Of a DNA stretch of 64,000 nt, positions 7,869 to 18,500 are shown piece by piece. The notes below the pieces were generated by a model. It searched no databases and was not told where the DNA came from. It worked only from the letters and a program-made list of their open reading frames with translations. This stretch comes from JBFMHP01 sp040752855 (GTDB lineage: Bacteria > Pseudomonadota > Gammaproteobacteria > RBG-16-57-12). Numbering within the stretch: the stretch's first letter is position 1; every line of letters starts with the position of its first letter. The translations under genes and the position numbers were made by a program. Location: contig JBFMHP010000023.1 in NCBI GenBank assembly GCA_040752855.1, forward strand, positions 1-64,000. Reading direction: 5' to 3'.

Positions 7869-9890
7869 TCAGACCTTGAATCGGGTAACCCCTACCTGGA
7901 GCAGCATCGCCGCCTGATTCAGCTTGCCGATTTCGATATTGGATTCGCGGATGGATTCCACTGTCTGCTGCGCCGCCTCGTTGAGCTGAATCATCGATTG
8001 ATTGATCTGATCCGCGCCCTCGGCTTGGAACTGCATCCCTTGATGTACGGTCACGAAACGCGGCAGCAGCGCCTGCGCCTGCTCGATGATCTTGTTGAGC
8101 TGTTGACTGATGGCGCCGACATCGTTGACGCTGTGGCGCACCTGCTCCGAGAATCGTTCCATGCTCATTACGCCGGAGGCCACCGCCGCCTGCATTTCCT
8201 TCACCATCTGCTCGATGTCGAGCGTGGCCACCGCCGTTTGGTCCGCGAGCCGGCGGATTTCCTTGGCGACCACGGAAAAGCCCAGGCCGAATTCGCCCGC
8301 CTTCTCGGCCTCGATCGCCGCGTTGAGCGAAAGCAGATTGGTTTGATCGGCCACCTTGGTGATGGTGGTGACGACCGTGCTGATGTTCGAGGCCTTTTCG
8401 TTGATGACCTCGAATTTCGAGCCGATGGTGCGCACCGCTTCGACGACTTGATGAATGGTGGATTCCATTTTTCCTAAACTGTCGCGGCCGTGGGCGGCGG
8501 ATTGCGCCGTGTCCCCCGCCACATGGGTCACCTCGTCCATGGTCTTGAGCAGCTCCTTCGCCGTCGCCGATATTTCGGTCGCTGTAGTCACGATTTCGTT
8601 GGTGGTCGCCGCCTGCTCGGCCACAGTGGCCTCCTGCTCCTTTGCCGTGGCTGAAATCGCGGTGGCGGCGGATGCCACTTGGATGCCCGAGGTCTGCACT
8701 TGCGCCACCAGATCGTTGAGGCGCTCGATCATGCTTTGGAAGCCCGCCGCGAGTTTGCTGAGCGCATCGTTTCCTTCGATCTTGATCCGGCCGGTCATAT
8801 CCCCATCGGCGGCGCGGCTCACCACCGCCAACATCGCGTCCACGCGTTGTTGCAGCGATTCCATGGCCTTGCGCTTCTCTTCGATGGCATCCCTGATTTG
8901 ATCGATCATGATCTGCAACTGCTTGGCCAGCTCGCCGATGGCGTCGGTGCCGGAGAATTCGACCTGTGCTTCAAGATCGCCGTGGGCGACGCGATTGACG
9001 ACGCGCAACAGGCTGTCGACCTTGCTTTTCAGTTCGATCGCCGCCGCCTGCTCCTGCAGCATCAACTCGTGCTCGCGCTGCGCGGCCTCATCCATACTGT
9101 CCGACATTTCATTGAAGGCCATGGAAAGTTGCCCGATCTCATCGCGCGACTGCACTGGCGCCCGGGCCGAGGTTTTGCCCTCAGAGTGCTCCTTCATGAC
9201 GCCGATCAGCGCAGCCAGCGGCTTGATCACCGAGGACTTCAACACCAGATTCAGCATCAGCAATCCGAACAGCGCCGCGGCAAAATTGCTGATGATCGAG
9301 ATGTATAGTTCTTTGGTGACCGCCTCGTCCATTTCCTTCAAGGACATGCTGACTCTTACCGCGCCGTTGACGGCTCCTTCAGCGACTTCATGACACTGCA
9401 AGCAGTTCACGCCGCGCGTATCCTTGGTCGCTTGAAAGGGGGTGATGACAGTAATGATTCGGCGATCGCCTTCATCGCGCACCTGGATGACTTCCTCGCC
9501 GCGCAGCGCCCGCATATCCAGATCATCTACCGCGGTCTCGCCCGCCTCGCCGGGCCCAAACTGCTGGATCACCGGCTCACCGCGGATGACCCGCGCATCG
9601 ACCACACCGTCGCGCGAAAGCATTTTTTTGCGGAAGATCTTGCGCTGGTCCATGGTGCCGGTCAGCATCATGGTGTTCAGGCTGTCGAAATAGAGCGTGG
9701 TGAGATCTTTGGCCTGAGTCTCGATCATTTCCATCATGCGGTTCTTCTCCCGCAGCACGTTATGGGTCGTGACCACGATGATGACCAAGGCAAAGATCAG
9801 GGCAACGGCGAGATTGATCTTGCTGCGCAACGGCAGATCATTGATGTTCGACAAAAGCCGTCCTGCGCCCTCGGCTTGATAATTCCCCAT
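7869..9890 (-). CDS. wspA: WspA: membrane methyl-accepting receptor with a periplasmic CxxCH haem motif
   Basis: Receptor of the Wsp pathway, 673 residues. There is a first membrane segment at about 26-43, a periplasmic region at 44-195, and a second membrane segment at about 196-217. HAMP-like and helical repeats follow to about 370, then the signalling domain with the tip DQTNLLSLNAAIEAEKAGEF and the Wsp-type LADQTAVATLDIEQMVKEM. The periplasmic part ends in NCLQCH (Cys163-His167), a c-type haem attachment motif, preceded by a PAS/Cache-like stretch; I do not know this from Pseudomonas WspA. GAGGAA lies 6 bases before the ATG. A sigma28-like promoter is at 9973-9999. Identity as WspA rests on the tip sequence and operon; the haem is inferred. 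Confidence 0.92.
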   Translation of the reverse strand: MGNYQAEGAGRLLSNINDLPLRSKINLAVALIFALVIIVVTTHNVLREKNRMMEMIETQAKDLTTLYFDSLNTMMLTGTMDQRKIFRKKMLSRDGVVDARVIRGEPVIQQFGPGEAGETAVDDLDMRALRGEEVIQVRDEGDRRIITVITPFQATKDTRGVNCLQCHEVAEGAVNGAVRVSMSLKEMDEAVTKELYISIISNFAAALFGLLMLNLVLKSSVIKPLAALIGVMKEHSEGKTSARAPVQSRDEIGQLSMAFNEMSDSMDEAAQREHELMLQEQAAAIELKSKVDSLLRVVNRVAHGDLEAQVEFSGTDAIGELAKQLQIMIDQIRDAIEEKRKAMESLQQRVDAMLAVVSRAADGDMTGRIKIEGNDALSKLAAGFQSMIERLNDLVAQVQTSGIQVASAATAISATAKEQEATVAEQAATTNEIVTTATEISATAKELLKTMDEVTHVAGDTAQSAAHGRDSLGKMESTIHQVVEAVRTIGSKFEVINEKASNISTVVTTITKVADQTNLLSLNAAIEAEKAGEFGLGFSVVAKEIRRLADQTAVATLDIEQMVKEMQAAVASGVMSMERFSEQVRHSVNDVGAISQQLNKIIEQAQALLPRFVTVHQGMQFQAEGADQINQSMIQLNEAAQQTVESIRESNIEIGKLNQAAMLLQVGVTRFKV

Positions 9891-9972
9891 AGCTGATTCC
9901 TCAACCTGCTTTATTATGATTGTTGCCTCCCTCAGGACACGGCGGTCATGCGGAGGAAAAAGTCTTGAGTGA

Positions 9973-9999
9973 ATTTCGACAAAAATTCATCAAACTTTA
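9973..9999 (-). promoter_or_regulatory. Sigma28 (FliA)-like promoter of the wsp operon
   Basis: On the minus strand TAAAGTTT (9999-9992) matches the extended sigma28 -35 consensus exactly. After 11 bases comes GTCGAAAT (9980-9973), 5 of 8 to GCCGATAA. Predicted transcription would start near 9965, about 75 bases before the wspA ATG. The rest of the 9891-10150 gap holds only this element and the GC hairpin at 10091-10115. Confidence 0.5.
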
Positions 10000-10090
10000 A
10001 TGGGCTGGATGACTGGCCAAAGCGCTGTCAAAAGCTAGTGGGCAAGGAAAAGCGCCGCATCAGAGGGCGTTGCCCCGGCGGTTGAAGGGC

Positions 10091-10115
10091 TCCCCCCTCC
10101 CCCGCCGAGGGGGGA
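10091..10115. repeat. GC-clamped hairpin repeat
   Basis: TCCCCCCTC pairs with GAGGGGGGA around a CCCCGCC loop. It is followed by purine-rich GAAGGGAAG and has no T-run. Similar C-run/G-run palindromes occur at 14366-14388 and 47292-47312 and partly at 39576-39610, so this is probably a dispersed intergenic element that may also stop transcription. Confidence 0.45.
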
Positions 10116-10150
10116 AGGGAAGAATAACGGAGCGATAAGTGGAGTAAAGG

Positions 10151-11554
10151 TTAGATAACCTTGGAGAACCGGTGTCCGGTGGTCTTCTCGCGCAGGTAGC
10201 GGTCGAAGGTCATGCAGATGTTGCGGATCAGCAGGCGGCCCACGGGCTTGACGGTGATTTCATCCGCATCGATCGTCAGCAGGCCATCCGCGCTCATCTG
10301 TTCCAGGTCCTTGAGTTCGCGGGCGAAATACTCATTGAACTTGATACCGTATTGCCGCTCAATCCCCGGCATATTGAGATGGAAGTGGCAGATCAGGCGC
10401 GTGATCACGTCGCGGCGCAGCACATCGTCCTGGTCCAGCTCAACACCGCGCAACACCGGCAGGCGGCCGGCATCGATGCGCTCGTAATACTCGTCCAGGC
10501 TCTTGACGTTCTGGCTGTAGCAGCGGTTGACCTGGGCGATGGAGGTGATGCCCAGCCCGATCAGGTCACAATCCGCATGCGTCGAATAGCCCTGAAAGTT
10601 GCGGTACAGGGTGTCGTCACGCTGGGCGACGGCCAGCTCGTCGTCGGGCTTGGCGAAGTGGTCCATGCCGACATAGACATAGCCGGCCTTGGTCAGGCGT
10701 TCGATGGTCATTTGCAGGATGTCGAGCTTTTCACCCGGTGACGGCAGATCGGCCTCGTTGATGCGCCGCTGCGGCTTGAACAGTTCCGGCAGATGGGCGT
10801 AATTGAACGCCGAGATGCGGTCCGGATTGACCTGGATGATGCGCTCCAGGGTGTCGCGAAAACTGGACGTGGACTGGAACGGCAGCCCATAGATGAGGTC
10901 GACGCTGATCGACTTGAAACCTTCCTTGCGCGCGGCGTTGATCACCGCGAGGGTCTCATCCTCGGTCTGAATGCGGTTGACGGCCTTCTGCACCACGGGA
11001 TTGAAGTCCTGCACCCCGAGGCTCATGCGGTTGAAGCCCAGGCGGCGCAACAGGGCCACCGTTTCGGCGGTCGCCTCGCGGGGATCGATCTCGATGGAAT
11101 ATTCCCCGGTGTCATCGTCGAGCATCTTGAAGTGCCGGCGCGTGGCGCCCATCAGCTTCGTCATCTCCTCGTGGCTGAGGAAGGTCGGCGTGCCGCCGCC
11201 CCAATGCAGCTGGGTTACCGTGCGGTTGCGGTCGAACAAGGCGGCCTGCATCTCGATCTCTTTTTCCAGGCGTGAGAGATAAGGCGCGGCGCGGCTGCGG
11301 TCTTTGGTCACGACTTTGTTGCAGCCGCAGTAGAAACAGACGGTGTCGCAAAACGGGATGTGGAAATACAGGGACAGCGGCTTGGGCGCCGGCAGGCTGC
11401 GGCTTTCTTCGTTACTGCGTGTCACCCACTTTTTGTATTCTTCTTCACCGAAGCCGTCGTGAAACTGCACGGCGGTCGGGTACGAGGTGTAGCGCGGCCC
11501 CGATTTGTCGTATCTCTTGATGAGTTCCAGATCAAAAACAATCGACTGATCCAT
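10151..11554 (-). CDS. hemN: Oxygen-independent coproporphyrinogen III oxidase
   Basis: Radical-SAM enzyme of haem synthesis that oxidatively decarboxylates coproporphyrinogen III to protoporphyrinogen IX without oxygen. The 467-residue protein is of usual HemN length. It contains the radical-SAM cluster motif CDTVCFYCGC, the HemN-type entry RYTSYPTAVQF, a glycine-rich WGGGTPTFL, and the C-terminal helical domain that separates HemN from HemW. The chosen ATG at 11554 is preceded by GAGGAA with good spacing; an upstream in-frame start at 11611 would run through the palindrome and is rejected. Its presence implies microaerobic or anaerobic growth. Confidence 0.95.
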   Translation of the reverse strand: MDQSIVFDLELIKRYDKSGPRYTSYPTAVQFHDGFGEEEYKKWVTRSNEESRSLPAPKPLSLYFHIPFCDTVCFYCGCNKVVTKDRSRAAPYLSRLEKEIEMQAALFDRNRTVTQLHWGGGTPTFLSHEEMTKLMGATRRHFKMLDDDTGEYSIEIDPREATAETVALLRRLGFNRMSLGVQDFNPVVQKAVNRIQTEDETLAVINAARKEGFKSISVDLIYGLPFQSTSSFRDTLERIIQVNPDRISAFNYAHLPELFKPQRRINEADLPSPGEKLDILQMTIERLTKAGYVYVGMDHFAKPDDELAVAQRDDTLYRNFQGYSTHADCDLIGLGITSIAQVNRCYSQNVKSLDEYYERIDAGRLPVLRGVELDQDDVLRRDVITRLICHFHLNMPGIERQYGIKFNEYFARELKDLEQMSADGLLTIDADEITVKPVGRLLIRNICMTFDRYLREKTTGHRFSKVI

Positions 11555-11564
11555 AATGATTCCT

Positions 11565-11599
11565 CTATATAAACCCCTAGCCCCAAAGGGGTAGTATAG
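11565..11599 (-). promoter_or_regulatory. Palindromic promoter/leader element of hemN
   Basis: A 35-base imperfect palindrome: CTATATAAACCCC on the left and GGGGTAGTATAG on the right, with an inner CCCCAAAGGGG hairpin. On the minus strand TATACT (11598-11593) could be the -10 element, so the palindrome would cover the start site and leader. It could be an operator or an RNA hairpin. I did not find a convincing FNR box. Confidence 0.35.
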
Positions 11600-11632
11600 G
11601 CCAGCGGGCAATGCGCGAACAACATGGGGGAC

Positions 11633-12565
11633 TCAACCCCGTGCCCAAACCGCAATCGTCTCTTTGTGATCAAGCAGTTGTTCCCGAGTCAGCAGGAACA
11701 CCCCGCCACCGCCGCGCTCGAACTCGATCCAGGTAAACGGCACCTCCGGAAGCTGCTCGACCAAGGCCTCCTCACTATTGCCCACCTCGACGATCAATAT
11801 CCCGTTATCGGTCAGATATTGGTCCGCCTCCAGCAGGATGCGCCGCGCGATGTCCAGGCCGTCGTGACCGGCGGCCAGGCCGATCTGCGGCTCGTGCCGA
11901 TACTCCTCGGGCATGGCGGCGAGATCGGCGGCATCGACGTAGGGGGGATTGCTCACGATGATCTGATACAGCCGCCCTGACAGCGCGGAAAACAGGTCGG
12001 AATAGATGGCGTTGACCTGTTCTACCATATGGTGGCGCTCGATGTTGGTCTGGCACACCTCCAGGGCCTCGGGCGAGATATCCACCGCATCGACCTCCGC
12101 CTGGGGAAAGGCGTGGGCGCAGGCGATCGCGATACAGCCGCTGCCGGTGCAGAGGTCGAGGATGTAATCGACCTCCTCGGGCACGCACCACGGCTCGAAA
12201 TGCTTCTGGATCAGTTCGGCGATCGGCGAACGCGGCACCAGTACGCGCTCGTCTACATAGAATGGCAGCCCGCAGAACCATGCCTCATGGGTGAGATAGG
12301 CCGCCGGCATACGGCTGCTGATCCGCCGCTCAACGAGTTCGATGATCTTCTGGCGCTCCTGTCGGGTCAGACGCGATTGCATCAGCGACTCGGGCAGTCC
12401 AAACGGCAGATGCACCGCGTGCAGCACCAAGGCGATGGACTCATCCAGGGCGTTGTCGGTGCCATGGCCGAAATAGACCCCCGCCTCGCGGAAGCGGCTC
12501 ACCCCCCAGCGGAGATAGTCGCGGATGGTTTCCAAACTCTGTAAGACGTCATTTTGGTCGTGCAT
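11633..12565 (-). CDS. prmB: Ribosomal protein L3 glutamine N5-methyltransferase
   Basis: Methylates a glutamine of ribosomal protein L3 (PrmB) using SAM. The 310-residue protein has the N-terminal helical domain, the SAM-binding motif DLCTGSGCIAIACA and the substrate-glutamine motif NPPYVD that defines PrmB/PrmC/PrmA-like enzymes. Residues such as GTDNALDES and LPFGLPESL are typical of PrmB rather than PrmC. The ATG at 12565 was chosen because an upstream extension to 12664 would cover the divergent ettA promoter. The gene lies immediately upstream of hemN on the same strand, about 80 bases away. Confidence 0.9.
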   Translation of the reverse strand: MHDQNDVLQSLETIRDYLRWGVSRFREAGVYFGHGTDNALDESIALVLHAVHLPFGLPESLMQSRLTRQERQKIIELVERRISSRMPAAYLTHEAWFCGLPFYVDERVLVPRSPIAELIQKHFEPWCVPEEVDYILDLCTGSGCIAIACAHAFPQAEVDAVDISPEALEVCQTNIERHHMVEQVNAIYSDLFSALSGRLYQIIVSNPPYVDAADLAAMPEEYRHEPQIGLAAGHDGLDIARRILLEADQYLTDNGILIVEVGNSEEALVEQLPEVPFTWIEFERGGGGVFLLTREQLLDHKETIAVWARG

Positions 12566-12641
12566 TTCCTGGTTCTCGAAGGTCGGAATGTCTGGAACGG
12601 CGCGGCCGCGCGCCGGGATGTCAAGACAATGCGGGATTGGG

Positions 12642-12647
12642 TATAAT
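12642..12647 (+). promoter_or_regulatory. -10 element upstream of ettA
   Basis: A perfect TATAAT lies 38 bases before the ettA ATG. The region 17 bases upstream has no good TTGACA match, so only the -10 is supported. The leader that follows contains ACCTTATATAGAG, which resembles half of the palindrome upstream of bepA (57453-57469). Confidence 0.5.
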
Positions 12648-12685
12648 CGCGCACATCGTAACACATCACCTTATATAGAGAGACT

Positions 12686-14353
<1,668 letters not shown>

Positions 14354-14365
14354 TGAGTGAATCCC

Positions 14366-14388
14366 CCTTCCCCCTTGACGGGGGAAGG
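14366..14388. repeat. GC-clamped hairpin repeat downstream of ettA
   Basis: CCTTCCCCC and GGGGGAAGG form a perfect 9-base stem around TTGAC, 12 bases after the ettA stop. A TTTTTT run follows only about 27 bases later, so it may terminate ettA weakly. It belongs with the similar elements at 10091 and 47292. Confidence 0.45.
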
Positions 14389-14436
14389 TTGGGATTGGGG
14401 CGCCAAGCCGCAGATTTTTTCAAAACACCACGAGCT

Positions 14437-15546
14437 TTATCGCTTGCCCACCTGGCTCAACCGATCGATGATAGCGCGCATCTGCGCATCGATCTTCAAA
14501 CCCTGCTCGAAATTATCCAGCGATTTGTCCACGCCGCGCTGCACAACATTTATCAACGTGGCCTCCTGCTCCTCGGTCAGACCATAGCTCAAAAACGACG
14601 CCTCCAAATCCTTCATCACCCCGTCCATGATCGCCATGGCGTCCTTTTTTTGCCGGTGCTGCAGATTCTCGATCACCTGCAGCGCCTGCCGGGAATCCGC
14701 CACCACCCTGGCCACTTCACGCTCCAGCTCGAGCGCACGCAGGCGCGCCTGCGCGCCCTCCAACAGCAACGCGAGGTGATCGCGCAACCGCCCGCTTTTA
14801 TCTTCATCCGCCGGCATGTTTTTGATCAAAAGTGAAATATCACCAAAGTTCAGCACCAGCCGCTCGCCGTTTTGCCGGATGCGTCCAGCATCCTTGAGGC
14901 GCGAGAGCAGCTCCTGCTCCAGGGGCGATGGCTCGCCGTGGGCGGACGCATAGATCAAATCCCGCCCCCCTCGCACCTGGAGGCTGCCATCCAGGCCATA
15001 ATGAGTGATTGTTTCCGCAACCAGATCCGCCAAATCCCGCAAGTTATCCACCGAAAAACTGCGGCGCAAGAAATCGATCACCACGCCCTGCTCGCCGGCG
15101 GAGGAAATGGCGGTCATCGCCGTCTGCACGGCCACGGCCTTGTCCGCCGCAGCTGACATGCGCTCCATGCGATGCTTCACCGCGAGGCGGACCTTTTGCA
15201 GCAATTCGGTCGGCTGCACCGGCTTGATCAGGTAGTCGCTGCCGCCGGCAGCGTAACCGGAGAGTTTTTCCTCGGTCGTATCATGCGCCGTAACGAAAAT
15301 GACATCGATGTCCCGACACTCGGGAGTTGCCTTCAAGCGCTGACAAGCCTCATAACCGCTCATGCCCGGCATGTCCACGTCCATCAATATCACATCCGGA
15401 CACGGCTCCTTGCGGGCCAGCGCCAGCGCTTTTTCGCCGCTGGTGGCGGCCAAAACGGCAAACTCCGATTTGAGATTTTCCATCAAGACGTGAATATCCC
15501 CCGCCGAATCATCCACGATCAGTATGCGTTTCTTGTCAATTTGCAT
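14437..15546 (-). CDS. Response regulator with GAF-like and helical output region
   Basis: The 369-residue protein has a receiver at about 6-125 (VDDSAGDIHVL, phosphoacceptor Asp in ILMDVDMPGMSG, Lys in LIKPVQ). About 240 residues of no recognised output type follow: a stretch from about 155 to 275 looks GAF-like by pattern, and the remainder is helical and charged. No DNA-binding, GGDEF, EAL or HD-GYP motif is visible, so it may act by protein contact. The ATG at 15546 lies 11 bases inside the 3' end of the upstream hybrid kinase, implying coupled translation and a cognate pair. A longer frame to 15765 lies inside the kinase gene. Function unknown. Confidence 0.85.
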   Translation of the reverse strand: MQIDKKRILIVDDSAGDIHVLMENLKSEFAVLAATSGEKALALARKEPCPDVILMDVDMPGMSGYEACQRLKATPECRDIDVIFVTAHDTTEEKLSGYAAGGSDYLIKPVQPTELLQKVRLAVKHRMERMSAAADKAVAVQTAMTAISSAGEQGVVIDFLRRSFSVDNLRDLADLVAETITHYGLDGSLQVRGGRDLIYASAHGEPSPLEQELLSRLKDAGRIRQNGERLVLNFGDISLLIKNMPADEDKSGRLRDHLALLLEGAQARLRALELEREVARVVADSRQALQVIENLQHRQKKDAMAIMDGVMKDLEASFLSYGLTEEQEATLINVVQRGVDKSLDNFEQGLKIDAQMRAIIDRLSQVGKR

Positions 15547-18500
15547 TCGTGCATCCTCCTGTGGTTGCCGGTCCGTTCTCACTCGTAACTTCCTGCAACC
15601 TTTGTATGATTGCCTTGGCCGCGTCAATATCAAAGACATCAAGCGCGCCCGCGAGCGCGGCCAGCTGCGGCGCGATACTCTCCCCGACGAGCCCCGCTTG
15701 CAACCGCGCCAGACTGGACTGCACCTCGCCCAAATCGGTATCCAGCCCATGCAGCATCTTGGCAAGCTCCGCTTGCAGCGCGATCGGCCCGGACGTTTCT
15801 GCTGCCGGGGTAGTCAACACCAACGACTGCGCACTGGCGTGCAATGCCTTGAGCCCGTCGACCACTTCCAGCAAACGGCTGCGCAGCGACTCCATGCCGG
15901 CAGAGGCTGCGGCCTCGTCAAGTCGCCGGCATGCGAGCTCCACCGCGGCGGCCGCTTGATACAGCGCCACGGCGCCGATATTTCCGCTGCTGCCCTTGAG
16001 GGTGTGCGCCAGCCGCGCCGCCTCATCCCACTGCCGCTGCGTGATAAGTCCAGTCAAGCGGTCAGCCGCGTCGGCCTGCTGGGCGCAAAACATCTCTAAA
16101 ATTCGCCGGTACGAGTCCCAGTTGCCACGCAGACGCTGAAGCCCGTCGGCCACATCGATGCCCGGCAGTTCCGGAAACCGGTGCGGCGCCGCAGCGGGCG
16201 CCCCATCTTGCCCACGGACAGCACCATCGCGCGGTACCACAAACTGCGCCAGTGTATTGAACAGCACCTCAGGCAGGAATGGTTTGCTGACATGCGCGTT
16301 CATACCCGCGTTCAGGCTCTTGTCGGAATCGCTGCCCAAGGCGTGCGCCGTCATGGCGATGATCGGCAATTGCGCAAAACGTCCGCCCAGGGCGCGAATC
16401 CGGCGCGTGGCTTCCAAGCCGTCCATCTCCGGCATCTGAACATCCATCAGCACGACATCATAGACGTGGTCTTGAACAGCGCGCACGGCCTCCACGCCAT
16501 TTTCACGAATATCGATATCGAAACCACGAGCGCATAGGATCTCGTATGCGACCTCCTGGTTGATTCGATTGTCCTCTACCAAAAGCAACTTGCATCCGTC
16601 AAACCGACCGCAATGCGCACTGGCGCTCGATGCGGACTGCGCCGGAGGAATATCCTCGCCGATGAGCTGCAATATTTTTCCGTATAATTCTGCCTGACGG
16701 ACCGGCTTCGTCATCCAGGCATCGACATCCTCGCTTGCCTGGCCGTCGACGGCGCTGACTACCACCAATTTCATATTCCGCAACGCGACATCCTCCCTGA
16801 CCTGACGCGCGAGTTCCAGTCCTGTCATGCCTGGCATATTGAAATCGAGCAACGCAATATCATAGGGCTCGCATGCAGCGGCCGCATTTTTCAATTGCAG
16901 CAAGGCTTCCGCCCCGCTTTGCGCCAAGCCGATCTTGGCGACGCGCCACGTTTCAAGAATGCGTTCGAGCAGTGCTCGTATAGAGCTATTATCGTCCACC
17001 ACCAGGAAACGCAACCTGGCGAGCGTGTCCGAGACACGGGTTTTTTCTTTCCCATCATCCGCAGACTCGAGAGCCAAATCGAAGCTGAAATCCGAGCCAC
17101 CCCCCGGAGAGCTGGTGACATGTATCTTTCCGCCCATGGCCGCTACCAGCCGTTGACTGATCGCCAATCCCAGGCCGGTACCGCCGAATTTTCGGGTATG
17201 CGAGCTGTCGACCTGGCTGAACGCCTGAAATAACAGTTTTTGCTGATCGGGCGACATACCTATTCCCGTATCCCTAACCCCAAAACGCATACGGCCGTTT
17301 TCAAGCATATTGACGTATAATACTATCTCGCCCTTCTCTGTGAACTTGATGGCATTATTGATAAGGTTTGTCAGCACCTGACGCAGACGCGTGGGATCGC
17401 CCTTCACCCACCGCGGCATGTTTGAATCGGAAAGATACAGCAATTCCACACGCTTTTCCCGCGCAGCACCGGAAAGCAGCGCCACGCTCTGCTCGAGCAG
17501 CGCCTCGAGATCGAATGGAATATCTTCAAGCTCGATCTTGCCTGCTTCGGCCTTGGAAAAATCGAGGATATCATTGATCACCCGAAGCAACATTTCGCCC
17601 GAGCCACGCGCGGTATCGACGTAACGTCGCTGCTTCTCATCCAGTTGCGTGACGTTAAGCAGGTGGAGCATGCCCAGCACGCCATTCATCGGCGTGCGAA
17701 TCTCGTGGCTCATGGTCGCCAGAAACTGTCCTTTGGCATTGGCAGCCTGCTCCGTTTGCGCAAGCAACCGCTTATGGGAGCTGATGTCATGATACGTCCA
17801 GACATGATTGCGACAAACGCGGCCGGAGGCGCCTTCGACAATAACGGGCACGTAGTCCTGCTGCAGCACCCGACCGTCGCGCAAGCAGAATTCCACCCCG
17901 GCCACCATAGTGTGCCCATTGACACATTTCCTACGTTTTTGGATATACCCGTCCGGATCGAAAAACAAAGACCGATTGTTTTCAAATTCAGTGGCGCAAT
18001 CGAGGCCTTCGAGCAAAAACGGCAATTCCGCCTTTCCGAACATGTCGCAATAGGTTTGATTACAGGCGTAGATTTTCCCGTTCTCGTCTTCAACCAGCAA
18101 TCCGTGCTGAAGATTTTCAAGCAGTGCAGACATATAACTATTTGCGCGCTGGAGTTCCTGCGCGGTCCTCTTTCTATCCTGCTCGATTTGCACCAAACCC
18201 AGCATCTGTGCGCATGAGGTCAGAATTGGACGCATCAACTCGACGTCGTCCGGTCCATAGCCGTTAGCGCGATTTGCCAGACCAACCATGCCGATAATCG
18301 ATTTTCCATGGCGAATGGGCAGACCCAGGAAGTTGTTGATGCGCGGATGATCTTTCATGCCGTGGTAGAAGCCAGGATCACCGGCACCCTCATTAACCAG
18401 CACCGGCTCCTCACGAAGGATGCACTGACCGAACAGATTATTGAAGTCATGTAAGTCGATATAGGAAAAGACACTCTTGTCATAGTACCTGCGAAGAGTT

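Noticed and set aside
11554..11700. FNR/ANR box (TTGAT-N4-ATCAA) upstream of hemN
   Set aside because: Only partial matches such as GTGATCAAG were found, without the second half-site.
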